This document shows positions 9,481 through 18,137 of a stretch of 64,000 nucleotides of DNA, piece by piece. Both the position numbers and the translations under genes were made by a program. The notes below the pieces were generated by a model. That model searched no databases. It was not told the DNA's origin and worked only from the letters and a program-made list of their open reading frames with translations. Within the stretch, counting starts at the first letter, position 1, and each line of letters opens with the position of its first letter. This stretch comes from Demequina sp. (lineage in GTDB: Bacteria > Actinomycetota > Actinomycetes > Actinomycetales > Demequinaceae), in NCBI GenBank assembly GCA_030148645.1, contig JASBTB010000014.1:1-64000 (forward strand). The letters are read 5' to 3'.

Positions 9481-10842
9481 CTAGACCGGGTCGCGACGCA
9501 GCGGTTGCGTCATGCAATGGGCGCCACCGCGCCCGCGGCCCAACTCTGAGCCCACGATCTCTAACACCTCGATCCCGGCGGCCCGCAGTCGGGCGTTGGT
9601 GTGGGTGTTGCGGTCATAGGCGACCACCACGCCGGGCTCGAGCGCCAGCACGTTGTTGCCCGAATCCCACTGCTGACGCTCCGACGCGTAGAGGTCGCCG
9701 CCGGTGGCGATGATGTGGAGCGAGTCCAACTGCATGGCCTCGGCCACCACGTCGACAAAGGGCGCTCGCTCGTGGGTGACCTCCAGCATGGAGGGGGCAT
9801 CGGCGGGCCGCAGCGAGTACGTCTCGATCCCGTCGACGATGCCGGGGAACACCGTGGCGACGTCCCTGTCTGCCAGTGTGAACACGGTGTCGAGGTGCAT
9901 GGCCGCACGTAACCTGGGCAGTTTCGCGACGATGACACGCTGCGCGGCGCTGGCGGCGAAGAGTTCGAAGGCCACTTGCGTGATGGCCTGACGCGATGAG
10001 CGCTCTGACATGCCGATCAGGACGATGCCGTGACCGATGGGCATCACGTCTCCGCCTTCGAGAGTAGCCAAACCATGATCCAATTCCGGGTCTCCCCACC
10101 AGAACTGGACCGGGTACGCGTCGGTGTCCGGCTCATCGTCCGGCAAGGCGGGCCCGTCGATCGCCGGGCCGAAGCCCGGGAGGAACTGTGCCCTGGGGTC
10201 GGCCGCATTGAACTGGGGGTGGAACGAGTAGATCGCCTTCATGATGAGCGTCTCTGCGTGGCGTGCGGGCCAGAACAGCGGATTGAGCGTGACCCCTTGG
10301 TAGATCCAGGAAGTGGTGTCCCGGGTGTACAGCGTGTTGGGAAGCGGTGGCATCAGGTAGTCCCGCATGCCTGACTCTTCACGCACCAACTGCAGGGTGG
10401 GTGGGCAGAAGTCGCGCGGCAGATCGGTCAGGGACAGGCCGCCCACGATGTATCGAGACAGGACGTCTGGCGCGAGTTCGTTGAGGAAGGCGCGTAGTTC
10501 GGTTGCCAGACCCAGGCCAACCTCGTCGGTGGTGAGTTTGCGATCGAGCAGCCACGCGCGGGCCGCGGGGATGGCCATGGTCTGCGTGAGAAGGCGGTGC
10601 AACTCGAGCACCTCGATATCGTGCTCTTCCATGAGGGTGACAAATGCTTCGTGGTCGCGCCGGGCGTTGTCGACCCACATGACGTCGTCGAAAAGGAGAT
10701 CGTGGCAGTTGGAGGGAGTCAGCCGGTTGTGGGCGAGCCCCGGAGAGCACACCAGGACCGAGCGCAGGCGGCCCACCTCGGAGTAGACGCCATAGGGCTC
10801 GGCGACGGTCGGTGGAGCGGTGGCTCGAGGAGCATCAGGCAT
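9481..10842 (-). CDS. arcA: Arginine deiminase
   Basis: A 453-residue protein of the guanidino-group-modifying superfamily. It hydrolyses L-arginine to citrulline and ammonia in the cytoplasm, the first step of the ADI pathway, which yields ATP under low oxygen or buffers acid. The sequence shows [10 protein letters not shown], the N-terminal [15 protein letters not shown] strand, and the catalytic Cys443 in [12 protein letters not shown] at the C-terminus. ATG 10842 has AAGGAGG five bases ahead. The usual partners arcB, arcC and arcD are not nearby, so the rest of the pathway must lie elsewhere or be absent. Confidence 0.95.
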   Translation of the reverse strand: MPDAPRATAPPTVAEPYGVYSEVGRLRSVLVCSPGLAHNRLTPSNCHDLLFDDVMWVDNARRDHEAFVTLMEEHDIEVLELHRLLTQTMAIPAARAWLLDRKLTTDEVGLGLATELRAFLNELAPDVLSRYIVGGLSLTDLPRDFCPPTLQLVREESGMRDYLMPPLPNTLYTRDTTSWIYQGVTLNPLFWPARHAETLIMKAIYSFHPQFNAADPRAQFLPGFGPAIDGPALPDDEPDTDAYPVQFWWGDPELDHGLATLEGGDVMPIGHGIVLIGMSERSSRQAITQVAFELFAASAAQRVIVAKLPRLRAAMHLDTVFTLADRDVATVFPGIVDGIETYSLRPADAPSMLEVTHERAPFVDVVAEAMQLDSLHIIATGGDLYASERQQWDSGNNVLALEPGVVVAYDRNTHTNARLRAAGIEVLEIVGSELGRGRGGAHCMTQPLRRDPV

Positions 10843-10902
10843 GTCGCCTCCTTGTCAGACGAAACTATCAGGGCCACGGGCCTGCCCAGGTGTTGGGCGG
10901 TG

Positions 10903-12660
10903 TCACTCGCTCAGTTGGTCGATCAATGATTTGTGCTCAACGAGGCGCGTCTCGATGAAGTCGCCGAGTACGCGGGTTTTGGCCTCGCTCCACCCGGGGG
11001 GCTGCGTCAATGCGGCCCAGGACGTCAGATTCGCGCGAACCGAGTACACGTGCCCGTATCCCTCGGGTACCGACTGGGCGGCAAGCAGGTCGAGGAGGGT
11101 TTGCCACATCGTCACGACGGGGAACCAGGTCATGCGGTCGGACACGTCCGGGGCGCGCTGGCCGTCCTTGAGCCATGCGGGCTCGGTCCATGCGAGGTTT
11201 GGATCGAAGAACACCACGGGATCGGAACCGTACTGGAGGTAGATCAACCGTGTGGGACCCCACGGCCCCGCGGGGGTGTCGAGGCCGCCCTGTTCGGTGG
11301 CGAAGCGAACGGTCCGGCCGTCGGACACGACGGGCTGCCACGGCGGCGTGCCCTCCTGCCGTGCGGCCTCAAGTTCGCGGTGCAATGGATTGACGAACGG
11401 TGGACCCACCATGAGTGCGCCGTCGATGGACTCGTTGAGAATGTCGATGTTGCCCAATACCGCTTCGACGCCGAGTGAGCCCAGGGACAGCCCGTACAGG
11501 TACAGCGCGGGCCTTCCATTCTCGGGAAGTTGCGACCAGTAGTCGTAGATGGTGCGAAACACCGTCGTCGAGGTCTGCTTGACGGCTTCCTGGTCGGCCA
11601 ACAGCGAGATCCAACTGGGCAGATACGAGTACTGCACCCCCGCGACTGCGGTGTTGCCGTTCCACAGGTATTCGACAGGGTGGACGCCTCTGGAGTCGAG
11701 CCACCCCGTGCCCGTGGTGGTGGCAATCACGAGCACGTCCCGGTCGAACGCGCCTGTGCGTTGCAGTTCTTCGAGCAGCAAGTCAGCGCGGTCCTGAAGG
11801 GTTTGCGCCGAGCGCAGGCCCACATAGACGCGGATGGGCTCCAGCGCTCCACCTCCCGAGACGGCATTGAGTTCGTCGACCGTGGGCGCCGTCGACACGA
11901 AGGCTCTACCCTGGCGACCCATGCTCTCCCACGCCACAGCGGAGTCGGGGCTTCCCGACCTGGTGGGGACCTGGGGTTGCACGACTCCGGGTTTGTCGCC
12001 ACGATCCGCGGCGGAGAAGACTGCGTTTGCCGCGGTGAAGAAACCCCTGACCAGAAGACCGGAGACCACGAGCCACAGGAGCAGTAGCAGAGCGGTGGTC
12101 GCCAGGGTGACGGCCAACCTGCGAGGAAGATAGCGGTCCAGCCAGTTGTCGACCGTCCGGAAAAGCAAGCGCAGCGCACGGCTGACCACGACCACGACGA
12201 CCGCAACGGCGAGCGCCACACCCACCACGGCTGGCCACACGTCGGGCCTGAGCTCGGGCATCCCAAAGGATTGTCGGATCTCGTTTTGCCAACCGACAAA
12301 CTGCCACACCGCCCCGGCGAGCGTCAGCGCGGCTGCCAGGGAGGCGGAGGCGCCCACGATGAGCCGGGCGCGACGCCTCAGCGTGGGGATTCCCAAGAAC
12401 CGCCACAGGGCATGACCCGATGTGCCCGCGCCATAACACACCATGAACGTCACTCCGGACGCGAGCCCCTGGACGATGGCGCCGCGCGGCAGCAGGGAGG
12501 GCAGCAGTGAGACGGAGGTGAAGAAGGCGGCGACAATGAGGCCGACGTTGTCGAACCGCACAGCGAACACACCAGGAGGCGTGCGGCGCGTGGCCGAGTG
12601 GATGTGGGGGCGATGGCGTTGGCGCGCCGGTGCTGCGGTTGCTGTGTCGCCCAGCGTCAC
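10903..12660 (-). CDS. Membrane-anchored alpha/beta hydrolase (Abhydrolase_9 type)
   Basis: A 585-residue protein. About residues 30-220 hold roughly four to five transmembrane segments, matching the N-terminal domain of this actinobacterial family. The C-terminal half is an alpha/beta hydrolase with the nucleophile elbow GLSLGSLG. Related proteins are membrane enzymes of unknown substrate, probably esterases or lipases acting outside the membrane. GTG 12660 is preceded by AAGGAGG. It lies 60 bases downstream of arcA on the same strand order (arcA is downstream), but no shared function is evident. Confidence 0.8.
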   Translation of the reverse strand: MTLGDTATAAPARQRHRPHIHSATRRTPPGVFAVRFDNVGLIVAAFFTSVSLLPSLLPRGAIVQGLASGVTFMVCYGAGTSGHALWRFLGIPTLRRRARLIVGASASLAAALTLAGAVWQFVGWQNEIRQSFGMPELRPDVWPAVVGVALAVAVVVVVVSRALRLLFRTVDNWLDRYLPRRLAVTLATTALLLLLWLVVSGLLVRGFFTAANAVFSAADRGDKPGVVQPQVPTRSGSPDSAVAWESMGRQGRAFVSTAPTVDELNAVSGGGALEPIRVYVGLRSAQTLQDRADLLLEELQRTGAFDRDVLVIATTTGTGWLDSRGVHPVEYLWNGNTAVAGVQYSYLPSWISLLADQEAVKQTSTTVFRTIYDYWSQLPENGRPALYLYGLSLGSLGVEAVLGNIDILNESIDGALMVGPPFVNPLHRELEAARQEGTPPWQPVVSDGRTVRFATEQGGLDTPAGPWGPTRLIYLQYGSDPVVFFDPNLAWTEPAWLKDGQRAPDVSDRMTWFPVVTMWQTLLDLLAAQSVPEGYGHVYSVRANLTSWAALTQPPGWSEAKTRVLGDFIETRLVEHKSLIDQLSE

Positions 12661-12913
12661 GCGCCCTCCTTCGCCTCGTACACCTGACCTTACGCGCGTC
12701 GACGCGGGATGCGGGCCACCGTGCGAACAAGTCTGCGACGGGAGTGTAGGCCGTGTGTGTCCGCAAGGCCACGTGGGCTAAGTCCAGACGCAGGGCCTAG
12801 GCCCGGCTCTGCGCACCGGTGGCATACACCCGCGCGCGGCGAGGAGTTGCCCCTAGCGCTCGGCCAGGCAGAGGCAGCGGGAACGGTCGGGTCGGCCCCG
12901 GAAAAGTTGCCCG

Positions 12914-13087
12914 CTAACGCGGGAAGAGGCGCCTCAGGAGCGACGGTGCGGACTCTGGCGTCGTGCCGGGCGCGTGGCCCTGGCAGCGTTGCGTCTGAGG
13001 CACTCCGGCGAGGACCTGTTCGACGTGGTTGCCGCAGCCAGTCCAGGTGACCTTGCCGCAGATGGGGCAGGTGGCGGGGGAGCACAT
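12914..13087 (-). CDS. Small zinc-ribbon-like protein
   Basis: A 57-residue protein starting MCSPATCPICGKVTWTGCG. Cysteines at residues 2, 7, 10 and 18 plus His21 and a later CQGH look like a metal site. The pattern CxxCGKxTWxGCGxHV is widespread in actinobacterial small proteins of unknown role. I chose ATG 13087 because AGAAAGG precedes it by seven bases; an upstream start would add a tail covering this site. The gene lies just behind a CsoR-like operator that overlaps a possible -10, suggesting a link to copper or thiol stress. The 253 bases between it and the hydrolase hold nothing I can identify. Confidence 0.7.
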   Translation of the reverse strand: MCSPATCPICGKVTWTGCGNHVEQVLAGVPQTQRCQGHAPGTTPESAPSLLRRLFPR

Positions 13088-13127
13088 AGCGCAGCCTTTC
13101 TGAAGACGTTGTGGGGACAAGTCTAGC

Positions 13128-13143
13128 ATACCCTATGGGGTAT
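13128..13143. promoter_or_regulatory. CsoR/RcnR-family operator-like inverted repeat
   Basis: ATACCC-TATG-GGGTAT is a perfect 6-bp inverted repeat around four bases, the form bound by CsoR-family sensors of copper, persulfide or formaldehyde. On the minus strand it runs into TATGCT, a possible -10 for the zinc-ribbon gene, so binding would block transcription. No csoR gene or copper transporter is adjacent. Confidence 0.55.
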
Positions 13144-13273
13144 ACGGAGACTGAACGTCAGGCCGTTTCCATCCAGGCGCCGCGCTGTGTGTGACATCTT
13201 TCACATTGAGCGCCGCGTCACGAATCGCGTACCCGCCCGTCTCACCATGCAGCGAAACGAAAATGGAGACACC

Positions 13274-14083
13274 ATGTGGGAACGGATAGACAGGTCGACG
13301 CGACCGGCGCGCGAGTTCGCACAAGCCCATGATCTTGCGTACCTCGGCTGCGTCCCTCTCGAAGCGGCTCACGCCCTCGACGCACTGCCCCTGGCAGGAC
13401 TCCCGGTACGCCACCGCGTCAGCGGTCAATGGCGCGGACGCTCCATCCAGCGCTTCGAGGCGGGTTGCTACACCGTCGAGCAGATGACCATGCCCCGACC
13501 CCTGCCCACAGTCCACGTCATCCCCGCGGCTCTCGCGCCGGGGACGCTGGCCGTCGAAGGCCGTGGCACCACCACAGGCGACCCCGACTTCGATCGCCGC
13601 TGGTGCGTCACGACAGACAATGAACGCGTCGCCGCTGAACTGCTCAGTCCCGGCATGCGCGAGGCGTTCATGCACCCTGCCGCTCAGGGTCGGGCGGTGA
13701 CGTTCCACGGGGAGTACGTGTCATCGTGGGCCGACGACAGCGGGTCGTGGGGCACCGCGCGTGTGCGGCTCGAATTCCTGGCCGTCGTGGTGGGGCGCAT
13801 CGCACCGCACATCTGGAAGCGATTCGACCTGTCCGACCCCTGCCCGGTTGACGCCGATGCCGTATGGCTTCCTGCCCCAGAACAACCGGAGGTGGCGCAA
13901 TGGGCCGTCGCGCCGATGCCGGAAGCGGTAGGCGCCCCACCCCGCGCCGATCTGTCGGACACCGGCGAGTTCGACGTGGCCCTGCTCAGTGCGGAACTCG
14001 ACGGCACCACCTTCATCCCCGAGCCCGAGCCCGCGTCGGGCGCAGATCAGGGCTCCTGGCTCATCGCGCCTGCCTTTCGCTAA
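13274..14083 (+). CDS. Conserved-looking protein of unknown function
   Basis: A 269-residue soluble protein with no signal peptide or membrane segment. I do not recognise the family. A central block, DPDFDRRWCVTTDNERVAAE followed by LLSPGMREAF, recalls actinobacterial proteins that compare surface or membrane lipids, but I cannot name a domain. The C-terminal 80 residues are acidic, Pro-rich and probably disordered. ATG 13274 has GGAG seven bases upstream; an in-frame ATG a few codons earlier (before ENGD) has no such site. It is divergent from the zinc-ribbon gene, with the CsoR-like site 130 bases upstream. Confidence 0.6.
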   Translation: MWERIDRSTRPAREFAQAHDLAYLGCVPLEAAHALDALPLAGLPVRHRVSGQWRGRSIQRFEAGCYTVEQMTMPRPLPTVHVIPAALAPGTLAVEGRGTTTGDPDFDRRWCVTTDNERVAAELLSPGMREAFMHPAAQGRAVTFHGEYVSSWADDSGSWGTARVRLEFLAVVVGRIAPHIWKRFDLSDPCPVDADAVWLPAPEQPEVAQWAVAPMPEAVGAPPRADLSDTGEFDVALLSAELDGTTFIPEPEPASGADQGSWLIAPAFR

Positions 14084-14156
14084 GCCACCGTCTGCGCGCG
14101 CCGCGCTGCCGCTGGCGCAACACGGAGGCGCCCGCTTGCCTTGCGCGCACCACGTG

Positions 14157-14759
14157 TCAGAGCCGTTGCCAATTGCGATCGGGTTCGCGATGCGGGATCG
14201 CGTCGAGCCATTCCAGGACGCGTTCCTCGAAGAGATCGGCCGCGTCGGCGTCGTAGTCGGCGCACGAGGGGTCAACGAACATGTGGCGTTTGCCGGGGTA
14301 GCGGTGCACGTGCGTCCTGGAGGCGTGGAGGAGCAGCGGTGTCACGTCGGAGGCCGGAACCCAGTCATCGGGGTCGGCCACGTGGATGCTGAGCCGTACG
14401 TCGTGCCGCCACTCGCCTCCGATCTCTTCGGGCGGTATGGCTCCGCCCATGAGAATGCAGTGCCGGATGCGACGCCATTCTTGGGCAAGTAGTTGGGCGG
14501 GAAACGTGCCCAAAGAGAACCCCATGACCGTGTCGGCCGTCGGGTGATGAAGGGCTGTGCGACGGGCAATATCCTCGATGGCATCGTGGCCGATGCGGCC
14601 CGCGTGCGCGAGTCCTTCGTCGAGGTGAGTAAAGACTTTGCCACCGAACATGTCGGGCGCGTGCACCGTGTGGCCTGCCGCGCTAAGGCGCTCGACCAAC
14701 AAGCGCAGTCCCTCCGTAAGGCCCTGCGCGTGATGGAAGAGCAAGATCTCGGCCACCAC
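14157..14759 (-). CDS. Dienelactone hydrolase-family protein
   Basis: A 200-residue alpha/beta hydrolase. It begins with the short strand VAEILLFHHAQGLTEG, and the nucleophile elbow is MGFSLGTF. True dienelactone hydrolases use Cys in that elbow (GxCxG); here it is Ser, so a carboxylesterase-like reaction is more likely. The C-terminal KRHMFVDPS supplies the catalytic His and a preceding VADPDDWVP fits the acid region. Start GTG 14759 or GTG 14756. It converges with the 13274 gene. Confidence 0.75.
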   Translation of the reverse strand: MVAEILLFHHAQGLTEGLRLLVERLSAAGHTVHAPDMFGGKVFTHLDEGLAHAGRIGHDAIEDIARRTALHHPTADTVMGFSLGTFPAQLLAQEWRRIRHCILMGGAIPPEEIGGEWRHDVRLSIHVADPDDWVPASDVTPLLLHASRTHVHRYPGKRHMFVDPSCADYDADAADLFEERVLEWLDAIPHREPDRNWQRL

Positions 14760-15094
14760 TCCAGTGTGCGCCTCGAAACGCAGATGCGCGACCCTTGGGC
14801 GGGTGAGTCGCGGCGGTGGGGGCCTCGCTAGCCAAGAACCATGGCACCGATCGCGACGGGCCGTGAGCCCGCGTCGTGCCCGCGCAACACCAGCGTGATC
14901 GCCGCCGACGTCGACGCCTCACTCGCCGCGCCTATCCGCGAGGCGGTCCTTGGTGGGCCACCGCCGCACCGCCGCACCGCCGCCTCGGCCCCTGTGCGGG
15001 CGAATTGAGTCGGTCGTACGAAAGTGTCGAGATGTGAACATTGTTTATTATCAATGGTGAATATGAATGGAAATTCACAAGGAGCACCATTGGC
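14760..15094. other. Intergenic region with an AT-rich regulatory stretch
   Basis: No gene is supported in these 335 bases. From about 15000 the GC content drops sharply against its surroundings. The segment contains CATTG...CAATG around TTTATTAT (near 15038-15055), a small inverted repeat that could be an operator of the adjacent regulator. AAGGAG at 15079-15084 serves the next gene. Confidence 0.5.
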
Positions 15095-15655
15095 TTGCCG
15101 CACTTCTCTACAATAGAGATTGTGGGTAACGTCCAAAGGCAAGTGCTCTTGCATCCGGTCAGGATGCGCGTGGTGCTTGCGCTGGGTTCGAAGGACCTCA
15201 CCACCAAGCAGGTGCGAGCGAAGATGCCCGATGTCGCCCAGGCGTCGCTCTACCGTGCGATCGCCCGCCTCGTCGACGCCGGGATCATTGCTGTCGTCGA
15301 GCGCCGTCAACGCGGCGGAGCGATGGAGCGTGTGTATCGAGTCGTCAATGCGCCCGACGTGGGGCACGTCGCGGCCACCACGCACGGTTTTGTCGCCGCC
15401 GCAGACACGCTTGCCAGAGCGCTGTCGGTCGATGCGGCGCAATGGGCCGCCAGTCCCCGATGGCAACCGCACCAGGCCCACCTGCGGCGGGAGGTTCTGC
15501 ATCTGAGCACGGAACAGTTTGCACGGTTCACGACTCGTGTGGACAAGGGTTTGGACGAAGCGACCGCTGACGACAGGCCCCACGACGCCACCGCAGTGAT
15601 TGTCACGATCGCGGCAATCCCGGCATCGGCGGACGTGCCTACGTGCGGGGACTAG
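15095..15655 (+). CDS. ArsR-like winged-helix transcriptional regulator
   Basis: About 186 residues. The N-terminal part holds a winged-helix domain: LLHPVRMRVVLAL, then DLTTKQVRAKMPDVAQASLY as helix-turn-helix, then the wing VVERRQRGGAMERVYRV. The C-terminal half is helical and may bind a ligand or form dimers. This layout fits the ArsR/YdfF-type HTH_20 group. The start is uncertain: TTG 15095 lies ten bases after AAGGAG; TTG 15041 upstream and GTG 15122 downstream are alternatives. It may control the MFS transporter gene that converges on it. Confidence 0.7.
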   Translation: MPHFSTIEIVGNVQRQVLLHPVRMRVVLALGSKDLTTKQVRAKMPDVAQASLYRAIARLVDAGIIAVVERRQRGGAMERVYRVVNAPDVGHVAATTHGFVAAADTLARALSVDAAQWAASPRWQPHQAHLRREVLHLSTEQFARFTTRVDKGLDEATADDRPHDATAVIVTIAAIPASADVPTCGD

Positions 15656-15737
15656 GGCGTGTCGACGCGCGGGAACCGCGTGGGTGTGGTCACGGGAATA
15701 CGCGCCAGCTCGTGCCGGGGTCAAGGACGGCCCGGGC

Positions 15738-17159
15738 TCAGCGGCGCAGGTGGCGGTTGCGATAGCGAAGCGACCTGCGCGCCCGTGCCGCGCCCTGCGT
15801 GAAGGCGACTGCGCGGCCGCGTGGCCTCAGCGCCGTCGGCCCGGTACGCCGCACCCACGCCTCACGACGCTGCCTCAACGCGAATCGCGCCTGGACGGCC
15901 ACTCGCAGTCGCCGCGGAACCCGCAGTCGCCTCAGCATGGCTGTATCCACGGTGGTGGTGATGGCTCCTGCGGCGATCGTCATGGCCAGCGAAACCAACG
16001 GTAGCGCCCTCATGCTCCAGGTTGCCACGATCGTCGCGCCGATGACGGGACCGGCCGCTGCACCAAAATTCACTGCGACCGAATACATGCTCGCGCCCAC
16101 GTCAGTACGCCAGGGCGTGTGTCGCATGGCCCAATTCAGCAATGCCGCCAACAGTGCGGCCCACCCCGCGGCCTGCAGCAGCTGTGCGGCGATCGCGGAC
16201 CAGGTGGTCGCCAGGGCGAGCAGCGCCCAGGCCGCAATGAGCGATGCGAGGCCCACGCGCACCGCGTGAACGACGTTGCGCGCAAGCAGCCGGGTGACGG
16301 CCAGTGTGGTCGCCACCGCCACGATGCCGCCCAGGGCGAAGAGCCCGGGAATGCTCACCACACTCAGGCCCGCCTCGCGGGTGTAGAACGGCACGATGTA
16401 GGTCCAACTGACGCTCATGCCGACGGTGGCGGTGAAGGCCACGGCGAGGACCTTGGCAAACATGCGACGCGACGGAAGGTCGCCGCGCGTATGTGGCGTG
16501 CGACCGGTCCGCGCATGGCGATGGTCACTGGGCAACGCCACGGCCAGAGCGACCGTCAGGAGTGCTCCCATCACGGCCAGGCCCCAATACGGGGCCTGCC
16601 AGCCAATGGTGGTGCCCGCGAGCGTGATGACGGGGGTTCCCACGACGCCAGCTGCGGCCGCGCCGACCATGACGCGAGTCACGGTACGAGCGCGCAGATG
16701 AGGTGCAAAGAGACTCGCTGCAGTCGGGGCGACGACCGCCCAGAACAGCGCATGTGCGGCCGCGGAGACGATGCGCCCACCCGCCAACTGGATGAGGCTT
16801 TGCGAGGCGGCGGCAACACCGACGCCCACCGTCCACACGCCCAGTGTGAGGGACAGGGTGAGGCGTTTGCTGGCTCGCGAGGTCAGCAGAGTCAGGGGCG
16901 TCGAGGCGATGACGACCGTGAGCGCGAAGACCGTGACCACCAGACCGATCGACGCCACGGGCACGGCAAGTCCCCTGGAAATCGACTGACTGAGCGCCAC
17001 GATCGAGGCCTCGTTAGCACCAGTCGCGAAGGCAGCGGTGGCCAGGATCGCCAACGCGACGTTCGCGCGCCGCGGGGTCAGTGCAAGCGCCTCGAAGGAC
17101 CTGGTGCCCGCATCCGCGTTATCGACAACCACGGAACTGGTGCTCGCAACGATCGGCAT
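15738..17159 (-). CDS. MFS transporter (DHA1-like efflux permease)
   Basis: About 473 residues with some twelve hydrophobic segments, starting near RRANVALAILATAAFATGAN. The motif ASTPLTLLTSRASKRLTLSL, between segments 2 and 3, fits the MFS loop (D-R-x-x-R-R variant). It resembles arabinose-efflux/drug-export permeases of the DHA1 group. The C-terminal 60 residues are Arg-rich and cytoplasmic. The frame is open far upstream, but that part is low-complexity and antisense to the GyrI-like gene, so I start at ATG 17159; GTG 17234 is possible. Neither has a convincing ribosome-binding site. Confidence 0.8.
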   Translation of the reverse strand: MPIVASTSSVVVDNADAGTRSFEALALTPRRANVALAILATAAFATGANEASIVALSQSISRGLAVPVASIGLVVTVFALTVVIASTPLTLLTSRASKRLTLSLTLGVWTVGVGVAAASQSLIQLAGGRIVSAAAHALFWAVVAPTAASLFAPHLRARTVTRVMVGAAAAGVVGTPVITLAGTTIGWQAPYWGLAVMGALLTVALAVALPSDHRHARTGRTPHTRGDLPSRRMFAKVLAVAFTATVGMSVSWTYIVPFYTREAGLSVVSIPGLFALGGIVAVATTLAVTRLLARNVVHAVRVGLASLIAAWALLALATTWSAIAAQLLQAAGWAALLAALLNWAMRHTPWRTDVGASMYSVAVNFGAAAGPVIGATIVATWSMRALPLVSLAMTIAAGAITTTVDTAMLRRLRVPRRLRVAVQARFALRQRREAWVRRTGPTALRPRGRAVAFTQGAARARRSLRYRNRHLRR

Positions 17160-17609
17160 CGATGCGGTCGTGACGTCGTCTTGGGGTTCGGCGTCGGCGC
17201 GGGATGACGCGTCACAGGCCTCCGGGTCGGACACCTCAGGCAGTTCTCGTGTCGGGTCCGGATCGTCGTAGACAGTCCGTTCGAGGGTGGCGGGCAAGCG
17301 TGTACTCCCAAGCGTGGCGGGGCGGAAGGAAAATGACCGAGCGGCCCGCTCGCGTGGAGCAGCCCGTTCGGGCGCGTCGTCGCGCGAGGAATCGATAGTA
17401 CGACCCTCGGGGCTCAACGAATGACGCCCGGGATCGCTTCCCTGAACTGGCGACGATGGCCCGGAGCGCACAAACTCGTCGCTTTGACGATCGCCACGCA
17501 CCGCTGTGGCGCGCGTAGCGTGGCCGCCCCGATCGTGACGAGCACGGCCGGGGCCCACTGTGAGCGCCGTGCTGCAGCGAGGTTGCCCAAGCAATGGTTG
17601 ACTCGCTCC
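17160..17609. other. Intergenic region between divergent MFS and GyrI-like genes
   Basis: No gene is supported in these 450 bases, apart from a possible N-terminal extension of the MFS gene up to GTG 17234. Promoters for both flanking genes should lie here, but I see no clear -35/-10 pair or operator. Confidence 0.4.
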
Positions 17610-18128
17610 ATGAAGATCGTTTCCGGGCCAGAAGTGGTGCAGCGGCGGGAGGTTGCGTACATCGCGTTCAGGGATCGTGTGCCTTTCAAGGCTCTTGCGG
17701 TGTATGCGGCCTCCATGCGTGCGGAACTGGCGCGGTGGCTCCAGGCTCACCCCGTCGCACCAGCCGGTCCCCAGTTCTTGCGGCTGCACGTGATCGACCT
17801 GTCCGACCGGGCGACGGTGTCGGTGGGAGTCGCGGTGGCGAGCACCGACGCGGCCCTCGTGTCGGCCGAGTCCGACCCCGACGCGCGTGTCGTGGCGGAC
17901 GCGATTCCTGCGGGGCGCTACGCCACCCTCACCTACGTGAACCACGGACTCAAGGCGAACCGAGTGCTGACCGACTGGTGTGCCGCGCAGGGACTCGAGA
18001 TCGAACGGCTCAGGGACGACACGGGCAACACGTTCACGGCCCGGTTGGAGACTTACTTGACGGACCCTGCCCGCGAGCCTCGAGTGTCGCGACGCCACGT
18101 CCGGCTCGATTTCAAACTCGCCGAGTGA
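17610..18128 (+). CDS. GyrI-like small-molecule-binding domain protein
   Basis: A 172-residue protein of the GyrI/SRPBCC-like effector-binding type, without a DNA-binding domain. Typical family elements are the first strand VVQRREVAYIAF, the central AIPAGRYATLTYVNHG and the terminal LETYLTDPAREP. Stand-alone members bind hydrophobic or cationic compounds and may sequester or hydrolyse them. It is divergent from an MFS exporter, a common pairing for drug response. ATG 17610 lacks a strong ribosome-binding site. It converges tightly on the sugar dehydrogenase gene (nine bases apart). Confidence 0.75.
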   Translation: MKIVSGPEVVQRREVAYIAFRDRVPFKALAVYAASMRAELARWLQAHPVAPAGPQFLRLHVIDLSDRATVSVGVAVASTDAALVSAESDPDARVVADAIPAGRYATLTYVNHGLKANRVLTDWCAAQGLEIERLRDDTGNTFTARLETYLTDPAREPRVSRRHVRLDFKLAE

Positions 18129-18137
18129 CCCCGGACG

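Noticed and set aside
12690-13085. 131-codon frame overlapping the zinc-ribbon gene
   Set aside because: Out of frame with the Cys-rich protein and without a ribosome-binding site.
16119-17207. Open frame opposite the MFS gene
   Set aside because: Gln/Arg/His/Gly-rich and antisense to membrane helices.
17235-18098. N-terminal extension of the MFS protein
   Set aside because: The open frame continues but covers the GyrI-like gene on the other strand and has no domain similarity.
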